This document shows, in pieces, positions 7,035-12,705 of a stretch of DNA of 16,867 bases. Below the pieces are notes generated by a model, which worked only from the letters and a program-made list of their open reading frames with translations, ran no database searches and was not told where the DNA came from. The stretch spans positions 1-16,867 of the forward strand of contig JAUPMC010000174.1 of the NCBI GenBank assembly GCA_030836605.1, in the 5' to 3' direction. This DNA comes from Thermoplasmatota archaeon. Lineage in GTDB: Archaea > Thermoplasmatota > Thermoplasmata > UBA10834. The number at the start of each line of letters is the position of its first letter. Position 1 is the stretch's first letter. The translations under genes were made by a program, and so were the position numbers.

Positions 7035-8729
7035 ATGCCAGGCAAGACGGGGACGCTCAGGAGCGACGCGGTCAAGAAGGGCACATCCAGGGCCGCGGCC
7101 AGAGGCCTGATGCGAGCGACGGGCATGAAGGACGAGGACTTCGACAAGCCGTTGGTGGCCATCGCCAACTCGTTCAACACCATCGTGCCAGGGCATATTC
7201 ACCTGAACGAGCTCGTGGCCGAGGTCAAGAAGGGCGTCGAAGAGGCCGGGGGCGCCTGCTTCGAGTTCGGCGTCATGGGGATATGCGACGGCATAGCGAT
7301 GGGGCTCGACGGCATGAGGTACTCGCTCCCGTCCAGGGAGATCGTGGCCGACACGGTCGAGTCGATGGTCGAGGCGCACGTCGCCGACAGCTGGGTGGGG
7401 GTCACCAACTGCGACAAGATAACCCCGGGCATGCTCATGGCAGCGGGCCGGCTCAACGTGCCCGCCGTGATGCTCACGGGCGGGCCGATGCTCCCGGGCC
7501 TGTTCAAGGGCCGCAAGCTGGACGTCATATCCATATTCGAGGCCGTCGGGGAACTGACGGCGGGGAAGATCTCCGAGGAGGAGTTCAACGAGGTCGAGCG
7601 CAGGGCGTGTCCGGGCGCTGGCTCGTGCTCCGGCCTGTTCACGGCGAACACGATGGCGTGCCTGACCGAGGCGCTCGGCATGAGCATCCCCGGGTGCGCC
7701 ACCCAGCACGCCGTCTCGAAGGAGAAGCGCGAGACCGCGCGGAGGACCGGCGCGCTCGCGGTCGAGCTGGCGAGGGAGAACCGGCGCCCGAGGGACTTCG
7801 TGACGAAGGCCAGCTTCGAGAACGCGATAAGGGTGGAGAACGCCATCGGCGGGTCCACCAACACGACCCTGCACCTCATCGCGATCGCGAGGGAGTTCGG
7901 GGTCGAGCTCGACCTGTGCGAGTTCGACAGGCTGTCGAGGGAGACGAAGCACGTGGTCGCCCTGAAGCCTGGAGGGAAGCACTTCATGGACGACCTGGAC
8001 CGCGCGGGGGGGATACCCGCGGTCATGTCCAGGCTCTCCGGGGCCCTGAAGGACGAGGGCACGGTGACCGGGGGGTCCATCCTGGGGGTCGCCAAGACTG
8101 CCAAGGTGGAGGACGATGACGTGATACGCCCGCTGGACAAGGCGTACCACGAGGAGGGCGGCATAGCGGTCCTGTTCGGGAACCTGGCCGAGGAGGGCTG
8201 CGTGATCAAGCAGTCAGCCGTCGCCGCGGCCATGAGGAGGTTCGAGGGGCCGGCGAAGGTGTTCGACACGGAGAGGGCCGCGACGGACGCGATGCTCAAG
8301 GGCAAGATAGCGCCCGGGGACGCGGTCGTCATCAGGTACCAGGGCCCCAAGGGGGCTCCGGGCATGCCCGAGATGCTCGGGCCCACCTCGATACTCGCTG
8401 GGCTCGGGCTCGGCGAGTCGGTGGCCTTGGTCACGGACGGCAGGTTCTCAGGAGGCACGAAGGGGCTCTCGATCGGCCACGTGTGCCCGGAGGCCTATGT
8501 CGGCGGGACGATCGCGGCGGTCAGGAACAAGGACATCATCAGGATCGACCTCGACTCGAGGGAGATAGAGGTGCTGATATCCCAGAAGGAGGTCAAGTCG
8601 AGGCTGAAGGAGAGGAAGCCGCCGAAGAGCGGCGTGTCCGGCTACCTCGCGCGATACAGGGAGGGCGTGAGCTCCGCCAGCTGTGGCGCGGTCATGGCCC
8701 CGCCGGAACCAGCCCGCCCGTCGCAGTGA
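7035..8729 (+). CDS. ilvD: Dihydroxyacid dehydratase
   Basis: Iron-sulfur dehydratase of valine, isoleucine and leucine synthesis, converting 2,3-dihydroxy acids to 2-oxo acids; 564 residues, the family's normal size. Seen: NSFNTIVPGH (45-54), CDGIAMGLDGMRYSLPSRE (84-102), NCDKITPGMLMAAGRL (125-140) and CPGAGSCSG (192-200) with cluster cysteines Cys126 and Cys198, GGSTNTTLHL further on, and DGRFSGGTKGLSIGHVCPEA near the C terminus. Residues 53-54 are GH where [2Fe-2S]-type enzymes have a PCN cysteine motif; that resembles the oxygen-sensitive, E. coli-like [4Fe-4S] group (inference). The ATG follows the lysC TGA by 3 nt, with a G-rich Shine-Dalgarno inside the lysC end. Coupling a branched-chain gene to threonine genes links Thr to the Ile branch. 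Confidence 0.96.
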   Translation: MPGKTGTLRSDAVKKGTSRAAARGLMRATGMKDEDFDKPLVAIANSFNTIVPGHIHLNELVAEVKKGVEEAGGACFEFGVMGICDGIAMGLDGMRYSLPSREIVADTVESMVEAHVADSWVGVTNCDKITPGMLMAAGRLNVPAVMLTGGPMLPGLFKGRKLDVISIFEAVGELTAGKISEEEFNEVERRACPGAGSCSGLFTANTMACLTEALGMSIPGCATQHAVSKEKRETARRTGALAVELARENRRPRDFVTKASFENAIRVENAIGGSTNTTLHLIAIAREFGVELDLCEFDRLSRETKHVVALKPGGKHFMDDLDRAGGIPAVMSRLSGALKDEGTVTGGSILGVAKTAKVEDDDVIRPLDKAYHEEGGIAVLFGNLAEEGCVIKQSAVAAAMRRFEGPAKVFDTERAATDAMLKGKIAPGDAVVIRYQGPKGAPGMPEMLGPTSILAGLGLGESVALVTDGRFSGGTKGLSIGHVCPEAYVGGTIAAVRNKDIIRIDLDSREIEVLISQKEVKSRLKERKPPKSGVSGYLARYREGVSSASCGAVMAPPEPARPSQ

Positions 8730-8734
8730 CAGGT

Positions 8735-8743
8735 AACATTATC
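8735..8743 (+). promoter_or_regulatory. Weak TATA-like element before the DUF835 gene
   Basis: AACATTATC in the 59-nt gap after ilvD lies about 50 nt before ATG 8789. A start near 8765 would leave a short leader carrying the Shine-Dalgarno AGGAAGGGA (8772-8780). The element is weak, and read-through from ilvD is equally possible. Confidence 0.35.
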
Positions 8744-8788
8744 ACCCACCGGCCTAATGTGGCGTGAGCCCAGGAAGGGATCGACCGC

Positions 8789-10144
8789 ATGTTGGACGCT
8801 GAGAGGATCGTCTTCGAGATAGTGCCAAGCGTCCTCGGCCTGTTCCTCGTGGCGTACTCGATCGCCCACATCAGGCGGATGAGGGCGGACTTCTTCACGG
8901 TCATACGGGGCTGGGTCTTCACGCTCTTCCTCGCGTCCTTGGTGATGCTATGGACGATGGAGATCGCGGGCGACCTCCTCGGGTCTTGGCCGGGCCAGGC
9001 GCGCGTGGGGAAAGACATCACTTTCGTCGTGGTGGTCGTCTGGCTCTCGACTTGCCTGGTCGCGCTCAACACCAGGTACAGGAGGTTCAGCACGCTGGAC
9101 CACTTCTCCGAATGGATGAAGAGGCACCCGGCGAACGTGATCACGGTCTGGGGGACAGTCGGCCTGTTCGTGATCGTCTACGCGTGGGCCATGAACCCGA
9201 TGGGCGAGCTCGTGACCGACGAGCCACTCCTGCTCGCGACGGTCATAGGGTACCTCGCGGCGTCCATCGTCATCGACCTCGTCCTGCCGTTCTCGAGGAC
9301 CGAACCAGGCCTCGCGCCCAGGGCCAGGTTCGAGATGTTCGGGGGCATGAGGGCCATGACCTTGGCCTGGATGTGCATCCCGGTGGTCGCGCTCGTGTTC
9401 GACATCGTGCTCGAGTTCGTCGTGGGATACGACGGCCCGAACCCTTACATGTGGGCCCTGGTCGGGCTCTTCGCCGCGATACTGGGGACGGTCACGGACA
9501 CGAGGTTCACGGCACTCATAGTGGACCCCGAGGTCGAGAGCGCGAAGCGGTCCGGTTTCAGGGCCTACGACATACCGAGGGGGCCGTACCTCATCGAGGA
9601 CGAGAAGTCCGAGAGCGCCGTGAGGCTCTTCGCCGAGCTGATATCGCTCCCTCTCAGGCCGGACGCTGATGTCCCCGCGACCCATGAGTCCGCGTCGGCG
9701 ACCCTCGAGTATCTCATACCCAAAGGCCTGATGGTCACGAGGGAGTACCCCGAGAACATCAGGGAGAACCACAAGATCCAGGTGACGCCCATCATATGGC
9801 TGACCGAGGCACCTGGGGAACGCAGGGTCGCCCCGACGAGCCTCGCTGTCCTGACGGACACGGTGATCAGGTTCATGGAGAGCGACCCGAACAGCATCGT
9901 CCTCCTGGAGGGGATCGAGTACCTCATCACATTCAACGACTTCAGGAAGGTCCTGAGGCACCTCGACTCGCTGAACGAGATCGCGTGGATCACGAAGGCG
10001 AGGCTGCTCGTCGCCATCAACCCGAAGGCGTACGACCCGAAGGAGTTGGCCATGCTCGAGCGCGACAGGAAGGTCGTGAGGGGCGAGGAGGGCATCGAGC
10101 AGCTCAGGAAGCGGTTCAAGGTGTCCTCGGGGACCCCCGCCTGA
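8789..10144 (+). CDS. Seven-helix membrane protein with cytoplasmic DUF835 domain
   Basis: A 451-residue protein whose function I do not know. Seven hydrophobic segments are visible at about residues 8-28, 38-61, 76-94, 116-135, 146-168, 188-213 and 221-238. A charged linker follows, then a soluble domain at about 310-425 with GLMVTREYPENIRENH, TPIIWLTEAPGE, SIVLLEGIEYLITFNDF and ELAMLERD. This run of motifs matches DUF835, a domain common in archaea that often sits C-terminal to membrane or sensor regions. The arrangement, a 7TM module joined to a soluble domain, suggests membrane sensing or signalling, but this is inference. ATG 8789 has a Shine-Dalgarno 8 nt upstream. The gene follows ilvD in the same direction after 59 nt and precedes the C11 protease; neither neighbour explains it. 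Confidence 0.8.
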   Translation: MLDAERIVFEIVPSVLGLFLVAYSIAHIRRMRADFFTVIRGWVFTLFLASLVMLWTMEIAGDLLGSWPGQARVGKDITFVVVVVWLSTCLVALNTRYRRFSTLDHFSEWMKRHPANVITVWGTVGLFVIVYAWAMNPMGELVTDEPLLLATVIGYLAASIVIDLVLPFSRTEPGLAPRARFEMFGGMRAMTLAWMCIPVVALVFDIVLEFVVGYDGPNPYMWALVGLFAAILGTVTDTRFTALIVDPEVESAKRSGFRAYDIPRGPYLIEDEKSESAVRLFAELISLPLRPDADVPATHESASATLEYLIPKGLMVTREYPENIRENHKIQVTPIIWLTEAPGERRVAPTSLAVLTDTVIRFMESDPNSIVLLEGIEYLITFNDFRKVLRHLDSLNEIAWITKARLLVAINPKAYDPKELAMLERDRKVVRGEEGIEQLRKRFKVSSGTPA

Positions 10145-10189
10145 CGGGGGCTCGCCGGCATGAGTCAGTGCTCGATCTCCCGAGCAAGG

Positions 10190-10197
10190 GATTTATA
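10190..10197 (+). promoter_or_regulatory. TATA box before the C11 protease gene
   Basis: GATTTATA, just after the DUF835 gene and in GC-rich surroundings, resembles an archaeal TATA box. Transcription would begin around 10216-10222, which is downstream of the ATG at 10200 and therefore argues for a later start codon in the protease gene. Confidence 0.5.
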
Positions 10198-10199
10198 GC

Positions 10200-11510
10200 A
10201 TGACATGGTTGCCATTGACAAGAGCTGAGCACCCAAGACCGCACGCAATCGCTGCTCAGCCCAGTCGAGGGGGGAATGAGAAGCTGAGGAGATCTTTCAG
10301 ATTTGGAGCGATGGCCGCTGTCGGGATGATGGTGCTCATGATGGCACCGACTTCGACAACGGCCGGGGAAGACGGCGCGGACTGGACGTTCATGGTGTAT
10401 CTCGACGCCGACAACAGCCTGGAGTCGTGGGGCGTGCTGAACCTCGAGTGGCTCGAGATGGTCGGCTCGACTCCCGATGTGAACTTCGTCGTGCTCATGG
10501 ACACATACACCGGACCGGCAGACCTGCTGTACGTCGAGTACGGCGGCTCAGTGCAGATCGGCGCCGACTACGGATACCCGAAAGAAGTCAACATGGCTGA
10601 CCCGACGGTGCTGGAGTGGTTCATAGAGGTAACCTGCGACAGCTACCCGGCCGAGAAGTACGCGCTCATACTCTGGGACCACGGCGGCGGATGGCGCGGC
10701 CTGTGCTGGGACGACACGACATATGAGGAGACCGGCGTGGACGACTGCATCACCATGGTCGAGCTGAGGGACGCGATGGCGGGGGCGTTCGAGGACACCG
10801 GGGAGGTCATGGACGTCGTCGGGTTCGATCTTTGCCTGATGGCCATGCCCGAGGTCGCCTACCAGGTCAGGGACTACGCGGACTACGTCGTCTTCAGCGA
10901 AGAGACGGTGCCCGGCCAGGGCTACCCGTACGACGCGGTCGCCCAGGCGCTCGTGGACGAGCCTACCATGGACGGCATGGAGCTGTCCGAGGTGATCGTG
11001 ATCGAGTACGCGGCGTTCTACGAGGAACTGAACATCAGGGATGTGACGATCAGCGCGTTCGACATGGCGTACATGGACGAGCTCACCGCCGCGGTGGACT
11101 ACCTGGGCGCGGAGCTCCTTGACGGGCTGTTCACCTACATGAACAACATCCAGAGGGACGCGATCCTGGCCCAGGAGTACTACTACCCGTACAACATCGA
11201 CCTCATGGGCTTCGCGGACAACCTGCTCGGTGACGCCGTGATAGACGATGATGGCATCAAGGAGGCCGCCGCGCTCGTGTGCGACGCAGTCGATGACGGC
11301 ATATTCGCGTGCATCAACGGGGACCACAACTACAAGTCCAACGGGATAGCCATATACCTCCCGACGACCAACGAGGGGATGCACCACATCAAGGACGACT
11401 ACATCGACGTGCCGTTCGCGACCGAGACCAGCTGGTACGACTTCGTCGAGGCGTTCTCGCACTTCTACGGGCGGACGTGGGGCATAGACACACCGGTCAG
11501 GGCGGTCTAG
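10200..11510 (+). CDS. Exported clostripain-like cysteine protease (peptidase C11)
   Basis: Numbering is from the first in-frame ATG (436 residues). Seen: a hydrophobic export segment (about 37-51, AMAAVGMMVLMMAP) after basic RRSFRF, ending STTAG; then WTFMVYLDADNSLE (62-75), the family N-terminal signature; the catalytic histidine His161 in ILWDHGGGW; and the catalytic cysteine Cys212 in DVVGFDLCLMAMPEVA. The mature chain is very acidic. Family members are secreted or surface Cys endopeptidases, usually cleaving after Arg or Lys. The start is unsettled: ATG 10200 lies only 3 nt past a TATA box and would put 36 extra residues before the signal segment, while ATG 10311 drops the basic residues. 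CTG 10284, or ATG 10276 if one base is missing, would give a better signal peptide. There is no C-terminal anchor. The gene ends in TAG. Confidence 0.85.
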   Translation: MTWLPLTRAEHPRPHAIAAQPSRGGNEKLRRSFRFGAMAAVGMMVLMMAPTSTTAGEDGADWTFMVYLDADNSLESWGVLNLEWLEMVGSTPDVNFVVLMDTYTGPADLLYVEYGGSVQIGADYGYPKEVNMADPTVLEWFIEVTCDSYPAEKYALILWDHGGGWRGLCWDDTTYEETGVDDCITMVELRDAMAGAFEDTGEVMDVVGFDLCLMAMPEVAYQVRDYADYVVFSEETVPGQGYPYDAVAQALVDEPTMDGMELSEVIVIEYAAFYEELNIRDVTISAFDMAYMDELTAAVDYLGAELLDGLFTYMNNIQRDAILAQEYYYPYNIDLMGFADNLLGDAVIDDDGIKEAAALVCDAVDDGIFACINGDHNYKSNGIAIYLPTTNEGMHHIKDDYIDVPFATETSWYDFVEAFSHFYGRTWGIDTPVRAV

Positions 11511-11529
11511 GGCTCCCATCGGATGAAGT

Positions 11530-11562
11530 GAAACCCTTTCAAGAAACCCATTTGCCCTTTTC
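11530..11562. terminator. Possible bidirectional terminator between convergent genes
   Basis: The 72-nt gap between the protease stop and the pheA stop has T-rich runs in both directions: ATTTGCCCTTTTC (11550-11562) on the + strand, and GGGTTTCTTGAAAGGGTTT on the - strand (11531-11549). Archaeal RNA polymerase terminates at T-rich tracts, so each could end transcription of the gene facing it. No strong hairpin is seen. Confidence 0.4.
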
Positions 11563-11582
11563 GATTGAGCCTTGCGCGGAGG

Positions 11583-12410
11583 TCACGCCTTCTTGTACGA
11601 GCCGAGGACCTTCACGAAAGCCCCGGTCTTGAGCAGGCCCCCGACGGCCGCGTGGCAGTCAGGGTCGTCCATGCCGCGCTCGATGTCGGCGTAGAACACA
11701 TAGACCCAGGGCTTGTTCCTCCTCGGCCTGGACTCGAGCTTGGAGAGGTTCACGCCCCTGGACGCGAACTCGCCCAGGCACTTATGCAGCGCTCCAGGCG
11801 CGTTCTTGGTCGCGAACACGACCGAGGTCTTGTCCGCGCCGTCGACCGGGCCAGGGTTCTTCTCGAGGACGAAGAACCTGGTGAAGTTGGCGTCCTCGCT
11901 CTGCACGTCCTCCTTCAGGATCTTCAGGCCGTACACGCCCGCGGCCCTCTTGCTGGCGATGGCCGCCGTGTCGGTCCTCTTCGACTCGGCCACCATCTTG
12001 GCGCTGCCCGCGGTGTCGTAGGACGCGATGGTCTTCCACTCAGGGTGGTTCTGGAGGAACTTCCTGCTCTGGCCGAGGGCCTGCGGGTGGCTCAGGACCT
12101 CCTTGACCGAGGACATGGTGGCGCCTTCCACAGCCATGAGGCAGTGCTTGACCGGGACGATGACCTCCCCGACGACCGTGAGGTCGTGGTCCAGGAGGAG
12201 GTCGTTCACCTGCGTCACGCTGCCCTCGATCGAGTTCTCCACGGGGACGACGGCGTGAGTGACCTCGTCCTTCTCGACGGCGGTGAACACTGAGTAGAAG
12301 TCCGGGTAGGGCCGAGTCTCGACCCCTGCCCCGAAATATGTCAGGCAGGCGTCTTCCGAGTATGCCCCGCGCTCCCCCTGGAACGACACCAGGCGCTTCG
12401 CCTTCGCCAT
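11583..12410 (-). CDS. pheA: Prephenate dehydratase with ACT domain
   Basis: Converts prephenate to phenylpyruvate in Phe synthesis; 275 residues, the normal length of a monofunctional enzyme without chorismate mutase. Seen: QGERGAYSEDA (11-21), VPVENSIEGSVTQVNDLL (56-72), and the catalytic TRF motif (177-179) in the dehydratase domain. The C-terminal ACT domain (about 193-275) keeps GALH (206-209) and ESRP (226-229), the phenylalanine-binding motifs of the family, so Phe feedback is expected. ATG 12410 puts the conserved VSFQGERGAYSE at the right distance; the frame open to 12533 adds 41 unrelated residues. A TATA-like AGAAATAG on this strand about 27 nt upstream fits a leaderless mRNA. It is divergent from the leucine operon and convergent with the protease gene. 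Confidence 0.96.
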   Translation of the reverse strand: MAKAKRLVSFQGERGAYSEDACLTYFGAGVETRPYPDFYSVFTAVEKDEVTHAVVPVENSIEGSVTQVNDLLLDHDLTVVGEVIVPVKHCLMAVEGATMSSVKEVLSHPQALGQSRKFLQNHPEWKTIASYDTAGSAKMVAESKRTDTAAIASKRAAGVYGLKILKEDVQSEDANFTRFFVLEKNPGPVDGADKTSVVFATKNAPGALHKCLGEFASRGVNLSKLESRPRRNKPWVYVFYADIERGMDDPDCHAAVGGLLKTGAFVKVLGSYKKA

Positions 12411-12431
12411 CGACCGCTGTACAAGAATCAG

Positions 12432-12441
12432 CCTATTTCTA
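12432..12441 (-). promoter_or_regulatory. TATA-like element of pheA, leaderless
   Basis: AGAAATAG on the - strand (12433-12440) is centred about 27 nt upstream of ATG 12410, the distance expected if transcription starts at the start codon. There is no Shine-Dalgarno before that ATG. Confidence 0.5.
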
Positions 12442-12536
12442 GTCTCGCAAACGGCCCGGGTCCTGGCCAGGGCGGCCCGTTGCACAAAACTGTCCACCGG
12501 GCCGGGGCATCTGGCTGGCTGAGATAACTCCAAACA

Positions 12537-12543
12537 TTTATAT
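12537..12543 (+). promoter_or_regulatory. TATA box of the leucine operon
   Basis: TTTATAT, preceded by CCAAACA as a possible BRE, is the best TATA match in the pheA-leuA gap. Transcription would start about 12565-12570, some 45 nt before the leader ORF's ATG and 140 nt before leuA, so the mRNA would carry the leader ORF and its structures. The predicted start lies after the in-frame ATG at 12555, which excludes that ATG as the leader start. Confidence 0.65.
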
Positions 12544-12602
12544 CGGTCGGAACCATGAGGAACTTTGCCACGCCAAGACGGTGTGGACCCACTGATACAC
12601 GG

Positions 12603-12698
12603 AGGTTAGGAATGGCACCACAGAGCAACGCGCTGCTTATTCTGCCCTTGGGGCTGCTTCTCCTAGCCTAAGTGCTGCAGTGAGGGTTTTTTGGAGAG
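12603..12698 (+). promoter_or_regulatory. Attenuator-like region with competing RNA pairings
   Basis: Three pairings can be drawn by eye, and all use the end of the leader ORF. (1) AGGTTAGGA (12603-12611) with TCCTAGCCT (12661-12669): 9 pairs, one G-U. (2) TTCTCC (12658-12663) with the leuA Shine-Dalgarno GGAGAG (12693-12698): 6 pairs, one G-U. (3) CCCT (12645-12648) with AGGG (12683-12686), extended inward by CTGC (12654-12657) with GCAG (12677-12680), placed directly before a T6 tract. They exclude one another or would be disrupted by a ribosome on Leu codons 15-18. A switch is inferred; folding was not computed. Confidence 0.5.
12612..12671 (+). CDS. Leucine-rich leader peptide of the leu operon
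   Basis: A 19-codon ORF reads MAPQSNALLILPLGLLLLA and stops at TAA, 34 nt before the leuA ATG. Eight of 19 residues are Leu (positions 8, 9, 11, 13, 15-18), plus one Ile. A strong Shine-Dalgarno, GGAGG (12601-12605), sits 6 nt upstream. Its Leu codons are CTG x3, CTT x2, TTG, CTC and CTA; CTT, TTG and CTA are uncommon in the surrounding genes, which use CTC and CTG. Known: bacterial leu and ilv operons are controlled by such leader peptides, where ribosomes stall at Leu codons when charged tRNA-Leu is scarce. The same role here is inference from position and composition. The 19-residue product is unlikely to act as a protein. It is far too short for standard gene calling. Confidence 0.75.
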   Translation: MAPQSNALLILPLGLLLLA

Positions 12699-12704
12699 TG
12701 TTTT
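12687..12704 (+). terminator. T-rich tract before leuA, possible attenuator terminator
   Basis: TTTTTT (12687-12692) and TTTT (12701-12704) lie between the leader stop and the leuA ATG at 12706, in otherwise GC-rich DNA. Archaeal RNA polymerase can terminate on such T runs. GGAGAG, the leuA Shine-Dalgarno, lies between the two runs. Confidence 0.4.
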
Positions 12705-12705
12705 G

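Noticed and set aside
6393..8150. Long open frame of 585 codons on the - strand opposite lysC and ilvD
   Set aside because: It spans two well-supported genes on the other strand, and its translation is low-complexity Arg/His/Leu/Asp-rich sequence, as expected for a shadow frame in GC-rich DNA.
12474..12493. GTTGCACAAAAC as an Lrp-type operator
   Set aside because: The arms match over only about three bases and there is no repeat of the motif at the other promoters.
12555..12611. Longer leader ORF from ATG 12555 in the same frame
   Set aside because: It lies about 12-18 nt after the TATA box, upstream of the predicted transcript start, and lacks a Shine-Dalgarno, whereas ATG 12612 has a strong one.
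12671..12686. CTGCAG palindrome after the leader stop as a small stand-alone terminator hairpin
   Set aside because: The six-base palindrome has no loop and its flanks do not extend the pairing; only the longer pairing with 12645-12657 makes a hairpin.
12691..12705. leuA start at TTG 12691
   Set aside because: It begins inside the T6 tract with no Shine-Dalgarno at the right distance; ATG 12706 has GGAGAG 7 nt upstream.
12411..12705. tRNA, other stable RNA or CRISPR in the largest gene-free stretch
   Set aside because: I found no cloverleaf, no CCA end, no regularly spaced repeats and no known riboswitch core; the stretch is explained by two promoters and the leader.
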